A stretch of DNA of 64,000 nt from Amaurobius ferox (GCA_951213105.1 OX578134.1:143235078-143299077); one strand, 5' to 3'. Counted from the stretch's first letter, positions 23,367 to 34,210 are shown. Program-made: numbers and translations. The notes: generated by a model from the letters alone, not told the origin.

Positions 23367-24175
23367 ACTTTCCTTACTATATGCATATAAGGAAAGTATT
23401 GTGAAGGGGCCGAGAGTTCGAATTCGAGTTTTTGACGGGAGAGCACGTTTCAAGCATCCCTGAACACTAATCAGACGTTTTTGAGATGATGTCTGTGTGT
23501 GTGTGTGTGTGTGTGTGTCGTGTGTCTGTGGAGCCGATAACTGACGAACGAATAGACCGATTCGAACGATATTTAGATAAAAAATTACAATCTATGAACA
23601 CTGGAAGCCTATTGTTTTTATACGCAATCGAATGTTCAGAACCTCCCTAAATTTTCAAAAAATCATCAAAAAATTAAAACCTTTAATAAAGTTTCTTAAA
23701 TAGTTATTTCTCATGTAATTCTTCCTTAGAAAACTATTGATATAAACATTAGAAGGCTAGCATAAACAGTTCTCGAGATATTGCACAAGTTTTAAATAAA
23801 TGTATCAGAAAATCCCATAAATTGAAAACAAAATATTAACTGTTGAGAGACATTTTCACTTTTCATATATATTATCAGTCGATACATTTGGTGACATCAT
23901 TCTCGTGGATCTAGCTCTTTTCATTCATGAGAAAAGATACATAGTAATACTTTTGTATTTGAACACGAATAGTCTGCTGTAAGAATAAATTATTTCTCCA
24001 TCCATAACGCTTGACGAGTTTTTGAAGACGAATTTGGCGCAATGCTGCCAATTTGGCGACTTTTTAAATGTTGCCAAATTAACGAAAATCTGACCAAATG
24101 GATAAAAATTACGCTAAATCAATTAAAATGTCGACTAATTGACGAAAATTCAATATCTTGGAATGAATTTAAGTA
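23367..24175 (+). mobile_element. Family A, copy A2, cut short by a Helitron-like element
   Basis: Same order as A1: terminal palindrome, TTCGAATTCGAG, (TG)n, GACGAACGAATAGACCGATT, then a partly decayed GGCGA cluster at about 24010-24100. It stops after TTTAAGTA, where the other copies continue TCTACTA, and the Helitron-like element begins. The lost 3' end was not found beyond that element. Confidence 0.75.
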
Positions 24176-25575
24176 TCTATATAAATAAAATTGAAAATCT
24201 GTCTGTCTGTTTGTCCCGTCATCACGGGAGAACGGCTGAACCGAATTTCACGAAATTTTGTGAGTAACCTGGAAATAGTCCCACTTAAATTGTAGTCTAT
24301 TTTGGAGATTCTATGATTAGTGGTTCTTGATACATTATTAAAAAGGAAATTTTCATTTGTCTCATCATCACGGGAGAACGGCTGAACCGAATTTGATGAA
24401 ATTTTACGGATAGCCTTAAAACAGCCCCCCATAAATTTAGTCCAAGTTTCGAGTATCTTAAGACCAGGGGTTGTATCTTAAGACCAGGACTCATTCTCAG
24501 GAGTTCTACTCTCTAACTCTGTGGTTTATCCAAACGAAAAACTTGAAAATCGTTTGAAAGTGAATTAAAACATTATCTTTGAGTTTGAGGGGAGATTTTT
24601 GCGCTAATCAGTCACTTTCTGAAAACATGAATTGTTTGAAACATGATTTAAATGGGAAATCTATCTCCAAGGTTTATTTTTCATAAGCTTTTTCTGAACA
24701 AAAATATAAAGAAATCAAATTAGGTATTTAATTTCGCAATTTATGAGGAAGATTCTATCTTATATCATGTTGCTCAGAAACGCAATTAAATTAAATCTGT
24801 CTGTTAATTTTAATTATTATTTTTTCGATTTGAGTAATAAATAAATGGATATAAAAATATATTTTTGAAAAGAATGATTTGATTTTTCTTATAGCAATTT
24901 TAGACTGGGCAATATCAATTACAGTCTTCAGGTTTAAACGTTATTATTATTGATATTTTCGGGGATTATTCATTCAGGAATTATTGATATTTTTAAGTTT
25001 TTATGTCATTGTTCTATTATGACAAAAATTGTTTAAACTCATTTATTGTCCGTTGTATGAGTAATCTTCAACGAATACACGAATATATCTGCTAATCTAT
25101 GAGAATATAAGTAGTACAGGTATATTGGCATATGTTTTGATATATATTGGCATATATTGGAATCAATTACGACCTTCTGGTATAAAGATTACGGGGATTA
25201 TTGATATCTCTTTTATTTTGGCAAAGATTTTTGAGACTCATATTGTAATATGGGTAATCTTCTAATGTACTAATACAGGTTATATCTTCTAATATTTGCG
25301 TATATAAGTAGTACGGGTCCTATACAATTTTAATGCTTTCATTTTGGACATATTGATTCAATTCCTTTTTTTTTTGTAAATTTGCTTACAAATGGGGCCA
25401 GGATATTTTATTCTTCAGATCTGCTCGTGAAGATAATTTTTCATAGTGAGAACGGATATTCTTAAACTTCTCTTTAGGAGTAATAAATTTAATATTTTAA
25501 TAGAATGTGCACATGATTACGAATTATAAGTTCCTTTATATTATATAATCCGTACGAAGAACGGGTATGCTGCTA
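24176..25575 (+). mobile_element. Non-autonomous Helitron-like element, copy 2
   Basis: It starts TCTATATAAATAAAATTGAA and then AATCTGTCTGTCTG and CATCACGGGAGAACGGCTG; the last block recurs at about 24365. It ends with the short hairpin CCGT-ACGAAGA-ACGG and GTATGCTGCTA, close to a degraded CTAG terminus. Most of the body aligns with 17588-19142. It is inserted after an A inside family A copy A2. No Rep/helicase coding is present. Confidence 0.68.
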
Positions 25576-25581
25576 TTTTAA

Positions 25582-25760
25582 CTAGGTGGCTTTGCCCCTT
25601 GCACGCTAGGCTTCGTCAATCTATGTAACTTGCTTCATGGGTCGAGATAGTTTGCCTTTTACTCGCTGACGTGGCGTTTCCTGATGCTCTCTGAGTTCAC
25701 TCAGTGAGCTGTTTTAAGCCAAAATTAAGTTTAAATCGAAAAACAATTTATTTCAACTTG
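25582..25760 (-). mobile_element. 3' end of a third Helitron-like element, opposite orientation
   Basis: Read on the minus strand, the sequence ends GGGGCAAAGCCACCTAG followed by T. That gives a GGC/GCC stem, the CTAG terminus and a T target base, as in Helitron 3' ends. It lies only a few bases from the 3' end of the element at 24176-25575, so the two are tail to tail. Its 5' boundary was not found; the extent given is arbitrary beyond the terminal ~40 bp. Confidence 0.5.
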
Positions 25761-26417
25761 TTACCTTACCGTATCGAAATTGCATTATATAAAAAATGTA
25801 CGAAATTTTATATTTTTGTATGCTATAGGTTTTCTGGCCCGAGACTGAAAAATTTGATGAACATGAAATTTATCAAACAGCGGCGTCGACGTCAGCTATG
25901 CTCTTTATATGTAGAGATATCCAAGACCTCGATAATAGTCATTTATTTTATGGGGCATTAATGAGATATCAGTTACATTTTGAAGAGGATTTCGTACGTA
26001 AGTGACAATAATTGTGTATGGATTAACTAATAAATTTCCCAAAACGCCAAATTTTAATTTATGATGTTAATTCGGTACGAAAAGCATTGCATCGTGGACA
26101 TTGTATACCACTATTTCTCTGTGAATGAAGTAGTGTCGTTGTATTAGGTATTGAAATTCATGTACTGACCACATTAATTTTTTTTTACCATGTAATAATT
26201 ATTGATTAAATTCTTTTTATACATCATACAAAATGCATCATGAAAAAGTTGGATTGTTAACACATGGTGAAATATTTTCCATAAGCTACTTTTACACAAG
26301 TGAAACGAAGTATATCAAATTGAAACTGTATTTAAAAAAATATACAAGGGTAATTTTATTACTCCGTTAGATCTATTTTATCCCCCCTACTTTTAAGGTA
26401 TTTTTAAAGCAATAGAA
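25761..26417. other. Spacer without recognised features
   Basis: May include the body of the minus-strand Helitron-like element. The 85-codon plus ORF beginning at 25704 shows no domain. Confidence 0.35.
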
Positions 26418-27236
26418 TTACACGCCTTGAGCAATACAAAATACCGCAATAGCGCCGTAAAATGCATAAAAAGCTGATACCCTCATCTTAAGTTCTGTCG
26501 GCAGACATTTTTCATTCATGTAGCTCAGTCGATAACTTATCCCGGGTATTTGCGGATTTTGTTGTCTTTCGAAAGTTACGAAAAATTGAAAAGAAGACGG
26601 AATGTGAACAAATATCTGCATGTGCAAGAAATTCATAGCATTTTAAGAAATATATTTGACTGTCTTTTGTCGATAAATGTCGTCTTCGATGCGAAAGTGG
26701 GCTAAAGTAATTTTGAATTTGTAATTCAATACACATAAAAATGCTCACAGAATTTACCGCTGATATAAAAGGAGTTTAGGATGCCACTTCAGCCTGAAGT
26801 CAAATTGATTTCAAATGCAGAATAAAATAAAAATAAGGTAAAGAAATATTTTGCCATCTATTGTCACACAAATTGTTCCACATGACAAGACATCCATTTT
26901 TTTAAGTTGGTGTATTATTTTATAAGAAGATAACACTTTTCATTATGAAAATTACTTTGTAATAGCAAATAATTAAAGCATTTATCGTCATCATGTTAAA
27001 AAATTGCAGATTCCCATATCCGGAGAAAATATTGTATTCCTCACTCTTGTTCGTCGCCTTTCAATAGCGGTCACATAGATTTGTAATAAGAAAGCACCAG
27101 ATTTGGTCATGCTGCCAATGAGCACTGCAATCTTTTCGGAAAAGGCATTATAAGGGGAACTTATCTTTAACTTTTTTATGCTAGGAAAATCACGAAATCG
27201 TATAAAACATTCCATATTCTTATCGTCTGAGATCAT
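26418..27236 (-). pseudogene. Possible decayed SLC22-like transporter fragments
   Basis: Two minus-strand ORFs lie in succession. The first (27236-26991) contains IAVLIGSMTKSGAFLLQIYV followed by TAIERR and RTRVRNT. This resembles the SLC22 organic-ion transporter stretch reading roughly GK...GAF..IYVYTAE..PT.VRN. The second (26636-26418) contains LSYMNEKCLPTELKMR and AFYAFYGAIAVF, which could be the next helices. Residues that should be conserved are altered, and good splice sites were not found. It could be an ancient pseudogene, poorly recognised exons or chance. Confidence 0.3.
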
Positions 27237-27814
27237 GAGCGAATTCTAAATAAGCACGCCACAGATGAATAAACAGTTAGGGTCTAATCCAACATCCCCC
27301 ACCCAAATGTATGCTATTATTACAGGGTAACAATTAATCCAGTCAGATATCCAGGGTAGTCAGATCCAGTCAGATCCAGTCAGATATTTGTCAGATATCC
27401 CATCAAACATTTCATCAAATATATATTTTACAGTATATAAAACGTTATGGCATCGAAATATGTACTACATACTTGAAATTTCTTGCTAATATTCTAGAAA
27501 TAATTCTAAAAGTATAGATTGAAGAAAAACATTCAAAATATATAATTTTAGCATTTTCAGCTATTTAATGGTTTGAATTAAAAAGCATTAATATAATGCA
27601 AATTAGTGGTTAATTGCATATATTTCGTAATTATTCATGGAGTTAGAAATTAATGTACATAATATGCTACCTTTAACATGTTAAACTATTTAAAACAATG
27701 CTTAACTGAAAAATATAATTTTATGAAACCCTTAATGCGCAATTAAATATAGGTGTGCTTTTCGAGGAGTATGCAATTTATATATTTACCAGTTATAGAT
27801 GTGCATTTGCATAG
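27237..27814. other. Spacer without recognised features
   Basis: AT-rich. A short CAGTCAGAT repeat occurs at about 27338-27395. No gene seen. Confidence 0.4.
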
Positions 27815-27890
27815 ATGTGTCTTTGCTTGGGTCACCCGTGTGCGATCCCCGTTCACTAACCACTGGGATGCCCCACCCCATGTTACATTC
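27815..27890 (-). mobile_element. tRNA-like SINE head fragment
   Basis: Read on the minus strand it gives GGGCATCCCAGTGGTTAGTG, a box A-like start, then GGGGATCGCACACGGGT. No body or AAC tail could be followed, so it is a fragment or a decayed copy. Confidence 0.45.
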
Positions 27891-28529
27891 ATAGTATTAA
27901 ATTCTTTAAAATACAGCATTTCGCATTTTATTAAATATATTTAGTAAATGTTTGCAATATGTTAACCAATGCACGCATTTAGCCCAGTGTTTTTCTCATA
28001 TAATTCGTAATTTCTCAGATAAAATCATGGTTTGTGTCTAATAACAGCTCTTTTTAGAAAATAAGCTGTTCAAAATGCATAAAATTAATTTTTAATTATT
28101 TGTAATTGTAATTTATAATTTAGTTATTTGTTTTTGACTAATAATTACATCTCAGAGTCATTGGAATTCCTTTTCAAAATACGAAAGAGCTGGTAAACGA
28201 AATCGACTGATAAATAAAAAATAACCATTTTATTCACAATGTAAACTTTTAAAATTAAAGAATTATAAATTTATAAATTGTATATAATTATTAAAGTAAT
28301 ATTTATTATATTGCACTACAAACAACATAAAAACAATTAAAGCAATATATATATATATATATATATTACAGATTTAGAAAAATGAAAATTTACTACTATA
28401 CTCACTTATGTATACTTTTTAACAAAACGAGCTTCCTTGAAAGAGTCATTAATATTTCTTATTTATATTTTGTCACGCCTTTATATTTTGGATTGTCAAA
28501 AATCCAAATATGTGTCCTTAAGAACAATA
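27891..28529. other. Spacer without recognised features
   Basis: AT-rich, including a short (TA)n at 28345-28366. Confidence 0.4.
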
Positions 28530-28640
28530 AAAGGAATTCTAGAATATACTGCATAACAAATGTAATTTGCTTAAGTGGGAATTGGCAACTTTCCCAAAGC
28601 AGATGTTACAATCCACGCTGCTGTTTTTTTATTATTTTTT
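28530..28640 (+). repeat. Repeat family b, copy b1 (partial)
   Basis: Contains TGCATAACAAATGTAATTTG, GGGAATTGGCAACTTTCCC and GCAGATGTTACAA, the first half of the ~230 bp family b defined at 63160-63410. Confidence 0.65.
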
Positions 28641-29099
28641 TTAAAGATGCTTCAGCCCAATATTGGCGCAAGACGTTTAATTATGTTGGTGAGTAACTGT
28701 GTGTAAATTAGAGCAGTTATTGAAGTACTTTCTATTACGATCAACAAAACCAATACCTAGTTGCCTGATTCGGGCAAATAAGTTTTTGGTTCGGAGGAAT
28801 TAATTCCTTCAACATTTTGATATGTTTGTTAATGTAATAAAATTTTTATTATTGACAAATTGGTTTTAATTTAACTAATTTGTTCGTTTAAGTGCAAAAA
28901 TATTTTGAAAAACTTTAGTCATCTATCTTTTTCAATTTAGAATTTTTGGATTTATAATATTTACCTGTTTGCGTAATTCTACTTAATTTATTCATTATAA
29001 TTTAAAGAGAGACTTCAAAGAAGTCTCTAGATATTTTAATGTGTACTGATTTTTTTCTGTATCCTTTGCTTATTATTTGTAACTTATCTATTAATTGTT

Positions 29100-29895
29100 C
29101 TTTTTTTCCGAAAGAGTATTAGATGTCTACAATTATTCCTGTTTTTGGAAGGAGGACGGATTTATTGTTGATGATCATAGACATATCTCTATTATTTCTC
29201 TGTTTTTTAAATATTTTTAATTTAATTTACATAAGATCACTTTCAATAAAGTTCGGTCACTTAGTCATTTTAATCAGGATGGTTTTATAAGTGAAAATTC
29301 AAGGTCACTAATATTATATGCCTTAATTCGAATGTAATTGACACACTTCATTTGGTGGGGCAGTTGGTTTTAATTTAGAGTAATCTTTAGATGTTTTGCC
29401 CAGGATTCTGTTCTTGGTCTAGTGTTTCTTTTTTTTTTACTATTAATAATCTTAATGATTTTTTTTTACAATTGCCTATTTTATGCGGATGATTTAAAAT
29501 TGTCAGTCTAATTTTTTGTGATAGCTCGTGTAACAATAGTCAGTCTGAATTGTTTTTTCTGCTTTGTTAATGTGGTGTAATAACAGCCATCTTCATCCCA
29601 ATATTAACAAATGTAATACTGTTTCCTTTACTAGTGGAAAATTGCCTATTTTAATTTTTATAGTAATAGTAATTCTGCTTTAGCTAGGAACTTTTCTGTC
29701 ATTTAATTTGATGTTACTTATACTTCTGATTTCTTCCTTTCTATTCATATTGCTTATATTTGTGCAAAACCTTATAAGGAACATGGTTACATAATGATTA
29801 TTCAGGATTTCATAAATGTTAACACAGTCATTGTTCTTTTTAATGCCTTGGTCACGTCAAAGCTTTAAAAAGCTCCAATAATATGGAAACCTTAT
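29100..29895 (+). pseudogene. Decayed non-LTR retrotransposon (jockey-like) reverse transcriptase
   Basis: No long ORF survives, but frames stitched by eye give the expected order of RT blocks. First a CPG-x-x-LGLVF stretch and INNLND near 29400-29460, then CLFYADDLKLSV (the YADD catalytic motif) near 29474-29508. Next comes LWCNNSHLHPNINKCNTVSF near 29565, and then ICAKPYKEHGYI and LVTSKL near 29760-29870. This order is that of jockey/CR1-type LINE polymerases. Many stops and frameshifts mean an old, dead copy. Family C copy C1 begins shortly after it. Confidence 0.72.
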
Positions 29896-29949
29896 TAGCA
29901 GGTTTATGTTAATAATACTGAAATTATTTAAAATAAATTTTTGAATTAT

Positions 29950-31080
29950 ATATACTGTAACAAGAAAGATCAATCATGCATAAAGCATTGATTATGAAGC
30001 ACTTTCTAAATTAAATGCATTTTATTTAAACATCTCGAAAAGGTGATACATTCCTCGGTAATATTTTTAAATTTATCATAATACTAAAATAATTTATTAT
30101 ATTTGAAAACATCATCGAAAGCAAATGAACTTTATTCAAATGACGTCACCGGAATATAAATCGCTCTCTAAAAAAGCAGTATTTCATTCATGAACTGTTT
30201 TCCATTACTTTCATTCATCACAATACTATAATAATTTATTTTATTTAAATACTTAAAACCATGGAGGTACAAATAATTTAACTCTATGTTTAAAACTTTA
30301 TCGAAAAAATCAATTGCTTCTCTGTGTAAAATCAATGAATATTTCATTCATATCAGCTACGCAGACTCATTAATACGCAGACTGTTTCTACGCAGACAGT
30401 TTCATTCATATCAGCTATATTGCAGACTCCATGAGCAAAATAATTTTGCTTTAAAGAAATGCAGCAATTCTTATACAACTCATTCTACATCTTTGGGTGT
30501 CTACATTCTCCATAAGTGAAAATTAAGCTTCGTTGTAGAAATAATCAAAGTTTGATGATCATTTAAACTCAAATATATTGTAATTACGTTGTTTAAGTAT
30601 ATAGATGCACAGAATTTAGGCAAAAATAAAGCGGATTTAGGACAGATATAACACTAAATATGAATTAAAAATAACTTTAAAAATCACGATTTTGACACAA
30701 GATGGATGCCATATATTATTTTGAAGTGAGTCACGTGATCTCTTTATTTTATGGTCACGTTATCTCTTCATGCAAAGGGTGTAATTGTTATTTTAATTTT
30801 TATTCACAAAACTACTGAATATATTTTGCTGATTTTTTTTATATATTTTATCGAATAATTTGAATATTTCCTAAAACTTTCGTAGCAATTTGTGAATCTA
30901 AAATTCGCTTAAGAAATGTTTGAAAATTTAGGTCCCATAGGATTCAATGCATATCATTTCTTCAACCCGAGTTCAATCCAAAGCTATTTGGGTGATAATA
31001 TTCATTTATATTCCCATAGGTCCCACAGACAATCTGAATAACATTTCTTTATTTTACAGTATGTTTAATAACAATATTGA
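29950..31080 (-). repeat. Repeat family C, copy C1
   Basis: The reverse complement aligns along its length with 46525-47690 and 53630-54870. Shared pieces include TTTGAGTTTAAATGATCATC, AAAATCGTGATTTTTAAAG, GAATCCTATGGGACCTAAAT and a GCATGATTGATCTTTCTTG end. About 1.1 kb with no coding capacity; class unknown. Confidence 0.8.
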
Positions 31081-31175
31081 TTGTATATCTATCTTTAATG
31101 TGATCAGGTTTCATGTCTTTCAGTAGGTTTAGGAGATTATTTGCTAAAATGTATTTTGGTATTAATATTTGGTGT

Positions 31176-31375
31176 NNNNNNNNNNNNNNNNNNNNNNNNN
31201 NNNNNNNNNNNNNNNNNNNNNNNNNNNNNNNNNNNNNNNNNNNNNNNNNNNNNNNNNNNNNNNNNNNNNNNNNNNNNNNNNNNNNNNNNNNNNNNNNNNN
31301 NNNNNNNNNNNNNNNNNNNNNNNNNNNNNNNNNNNNNNNNNNNNNNNNNNNNNNNNNNNNNNNNNNNNNNNNNNN
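31176..31375. other. Assembly gap of 200 N
   Basis: Exactly 200 undetermined bases, a standard placeholder size, so the true length is unknown. The gap abuts a (TA)n tract, the likely cause of the break. ORFs drawn across it are meaningless. Confidence 0.99.
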
Positions 31376-31410
<35 letters not shown>

Positions 31411-31437
31411 TTATATATATATATATATATATATATA
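31376..31437. repeat. (TA)n microsatellite
   Basis: Two TA runs separated by TTAGT, directly after the gap. Confidence 0.95.
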
Positions 31438-31533
31438 GCATAGTAAACATATAAAATTAAAATTAATTCCACAGTTATCCAATTATTCTCCAGAAGTTGG
31501 CGCAAAGCAGCACACTCTCCTAAAGTAACATAC

Positions 31534-31936
31534 AAGATTCATATGAAAAAATAAGGGAAATGACCAAATGCAAGGCATAAAATGGTAGAGGGGGATGGCG
31601 ACCCCTCTTTCCCGTTTAAAAGACTGATTTTATGCCCGGGCAACACTCACGGTACCAATGCCATGCAGAAGTCATACTTCCGTATATGTGTCAAGTCCAA
31701 AACACTCGAAAAAGTGCAGAGTAAACAAATAGGAATCAACCAGGATTGCAAGGGAAGGAAAAGAATGGAAATGCAGCAAATGCCAGAGTGCCTTATATAT
31801 AAAAGTAGTTTACGCATGCGTAATACGTTATTTTTACTTTCATCATTCTATATCTCTGCCATATCCTTTAAGTAAGCATTTTCTCCCTTTTTTGTATTAA
31901 ATAGGGAATTATAATAACATGTCAGGAAGCCAATTG
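31534..31936. repeat. Left inverted-repeat arm of the Penelope-like element
   Basis: Runs from AAGATTCATATGAAAAAA to GTCAGGAAGCCAATTG. It includes the last ~30 codons of the RT ORF on the minus strand and a TACGCATGCGTA palindrome. A 97-codon plus-strand ORF in the arm occurs identically (one residue changed) in the other arm because of the repeat; no family is recognised for it. Confidence 0.95.
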
Positions 31937-33332
31937 GATAATTCCGTTTTATTGCCTCCTTCATAATATTCCTATTATGCATGATGCAATCTGACCTGAA
32001 AGTATTAATGCGTTGATTTCGTTTGAGGTGACCTTTGACGACATTTCTGAAGATGTTTTTGGTCAAATTGGAACTCCAATCTATAATATGATTGATTTCC
32101 ATATTGAAATTGTTTCTTTTGTCATATAAGACGGTATAAGTACCATATCTACTGTCATGTTTTAGTGTGATATCTAGAAAATCAACACTATCATCCTCCT
32201 TACTTTTATTTTCAATCAATTCCAGTCCTTTTGGATAAAAAGTAAAATCAAATTGGGGTGTATTCTTATATTGCCCAACAAGGACGTCGTCAACATAACG
32301 AAAGTATGGCATTTCATGTAGTATATGAGTGCCATTTTCAAATTTACTCAAGTATAGATCGGCGAGCAGGGATGAACAGCCCCCTCCCATGGGAATACCC
32401 TTAACCTGTTGAAAATAGCTGGTGCCATCAAATAAAATATTTTCAAATAACACAATGCGAATCAAGTCCTCGTATTTTCTGAATGTAATATGCTCTTTTA
32501 AGTCATATATTTCATGTAGTTCCTTCAAAATTTCATATAGATTTTCCAGATTGATGTTGTTGAATAAATCACGGAAATCGTAACTTTTGAAACGTATATC
32601 CTTGTTATAAAATGGAAGTCGGTTGATGACATCGTAACTATTATTTATCATTACTGTTCCTGGTTTCTTGAGTATAATCAGAACATTTTTAAGTATAGTT
32701 AAAAGTTTTTCATTTGCAATTGTCAAATAGGATCCACATCCCACAGTCACCGGCCGGAATTTGACTGGATTTTTATGAAGTTTTGGTATTAATACCAGAT
32801 ATGGAAAGTTAACTACTTTAAGTTCGATATCAATTAGTTTATACAGAGCTTTGATGTTATTTGCCAAGCAATTTCCATTTTGTTGTAAAAGGGAGTACAT
32901 TTGTTTGTCAACATAACTATTTTTTAAAGTATCAACGTAGTATTTTCTGCATGTGAAAGCGTAATTTGATACTACTTTATCAGTATAAGTTATAACATAT
33001 TTGTCTTCATATTTATTGACTGCATTTTGAATAGAAGGATAATACGTTTTTCTACACACTGTTTTGTAGTGGAGATTGAACATTTTGGTAAGGTTGTATT
33101 GCCATTCTTTGAAAGCTTGTATTGGCATGCTGTATTTTACGGCGAGTTTATATGTAAATTTCTTTAAATCTTGTTCAAAGTCCTTTTTAATATTTCTGAA
33201 ATCTTGTATTCGAAATTTCGTACCAAGTTGAAGCATAGATTTTAACTTCCGATTATCCAATAGATCCAGGTTTCCAGTGACAATGTGCCTATGATGGGTA
33301 TCTATGTAAGGGCTGTTTTGACAATTACACAC
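31848..33332 (-). CDS. Reverse transcriptase of a Penelope-like element
   Basis: Open for 494 codons to a stop at 31848. The RT core is clear: LIPKLHKNPVKFRP at residues 181-194, motif A YDFRDLFNNI (251-260), GIPMGGGCSSLLAD (312-325), catalytic YVDD (346-349) and DFLDITL (384-390). These fit Penelope-like RTs, which are related to telomerase and prime on target DNA or exposed ends. The N-terminus has CNC at 2-4 and HRHIVTG (14-20). About 100 residues follow the RT and show no GIY-YIG endonuclease that I can recognise. The first codon used is GTG, but the frame is open 69 bases further into the right arm without an ATG, so the protein is probably 5'-truncated. Confidence 0.85.
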   Translation of the reverse strand: MCNCQNSPYIDTHHRHIVTGNLDLLDNRKLKSMLQLGTKFRIQDFRNIKKDFEQDLKKFTYKLAVKYSMPIQAFKEWQYNLTKMFNLHYKTVCRKTYYPSIQNAVNKYEDKYVITYTDKVVSNYAFTCRKYYVDTLKNSYVDKQMYSLLQQNGNCLANNIKALYKLIDIELKVVNFPYLVLIPKLHKNPVKFRPVTVGCGSYLTIANEKLLTILKNVLIILKKPGTVMINNSYDVINRLPFYNKDIRFKSYDFRDLFNNINLENLYEILKELHEIYDLKEHITFRKYEDLIRIVLFENILFDGTSYFQQVKGIPMGGGCSSLLADLYLSKFENGTHILHEMPYFRYVDDVLVGQYKNTPQFDFTFYPKGLELIENKSKEDDSVDFLDITLKHDSRYGTYTVLYDKRNNFNMEINHIIDWSSNLTKNIFRNVVKGHLKRNQRINTFRSDCIMHNRNIMKEAIKRNYPIGFLTCYYNSLFNTKKGENAYLKDMAEI

Positions 33333-33385
33333 TTCACTTTGATATACATGGATGTTTCTGCTTATACGATTATAATTAAATAATT

Positions 33386-33788
33386 CAATTGGCTTCCTGA
33401 CATGTTATTATAATTCCCTATTTAATACAAAAAAGGGAGAAAATGCTTACTTAAAGGATATGGCAGAGATATAGAATGATGAAAGTAAAAATAACGTATT
33501 ACGCATGCGTAAACTACTTTTATATATAAGGCACTCTGGCATTTGCTGCATTTCCATTCTTTTCCTTCCCTTGCAATCCTGGTTGATTCCTATTTGTTTA
33601 CTCTGCACTTTTTCGAGTGTTTTTGACTTGACACATATACGGAAGTATGACTTCTGCATGGCATTGGTACCGTGAGTGTTGCCCGGGCATAAAAGCAGTC
33701 TTTTAAACGGGAAAGAGGGGTCGCCATCCCCCTCTACCATTTTATGCCTTGCATTTGGTCATTTCCCTTATTTTTTCATATGAATCTT
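33386..33788. repeat. Right inverted-repeat arm of the Penelope-like element
   Basis: Reverse complement of 31534-31936. On the plus strand it repeats the ORF tail ending KKGENAYLKDMAEI at about 33430-33474. In RT orientation it sits upstream of the ORF, so any promoter in it could drive the RT. Confidence 0.95.
33517..33528 (-). promoter_or_regulatory. Candidate TATA box in the 5' arm
   Basis: TATATATAAAAG on the minus strand, about 185 bp upstream of the first RT codon. Placement and sequence suit a TATA element, but the DNA is AT-rich and no initiator was identified. Confidence 0.25.
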
Positions 33789-33957
33789 ATATATATATAT
33801 ATATATATATATGTATAGTCATATATATATATATATAGTTATATAGTTATATATATATATATATATATATATAGTTATATAGTTATATATATATATATAT
33901 ATATATATAGTTATATAGTTATATATATATATATATATATATATAGTTATATATATA
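33788..33957. repeat. (TA)n satellite with TATAGTTATATAGTTATA higher-order unit
   Basis: TA runs of about 10-13 units are separated by a repeated GTTATATAGTTATA block. The apparent minus ORF of alternating I and Y is low-complexity translation. Confidence 0.95.
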
Positions 33958-34004
33958 TATGGAAATGAGATTACTTTACAGAAGAACATGCTCAATAAAA
34001 ACGA

Positions 34005-34210
34005 TGTTACGAACACAGATGTTACGAACTTCGTTGCTTCCTTTGTAAAAATAAACTTCAATGCAATTCTCAGTGCTTTTAAATAAATTGGTGATGAACT
34101 CAACGGGAATTATAATACTTTGTAAAGTGGATGCAATTATCACCATTTAATCCAATACCTATGTGTTTGACATCTGAGGAAAGAACAGATTTACACAGAT
34201 ATAAATTAGT
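34005..34210 (+). repeat. Repeat family b, copy b2
   Basis: Contains CAGATGTTACGAACTTCGTT, TAAATTGGTGATGAACTCAA and GGAATTATAATACTT, matching the second half of family b. Confidence 0.65.

Larger units (their letters stand above)
31534..33788 (-). mobile_element. Penelope-like retroelement with 403-bp inverted repeats
   Basis: Arms 31534-31936 and 33386-33788 are inverted copies of equal length with about two mismatches in 403. Between and partly within them lies an intact reverse transcriptase ORF on the minus strand. The left arm holds the end of that ORF and its 3' flank; the right arm is an inverted copy of the same stretch placed at the 5' side. Terminal repeats in direct or inverted orientation are known for Penelope-like elements. 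The near identity of the arms and the unbroken ORF point to a young insertion. TA microsatellite borders the right arm and lies about 95 bp from the left one. Confidence 0.8.

Noticed and set aside
31582..31875. 97-codon plus ORF repeated in inverted form at 33447-33740
   Set aside because: The identity is explained by the inverted arms of the Penelope-like element. No domain is recognised and its end overlaps the RT gene antisense.
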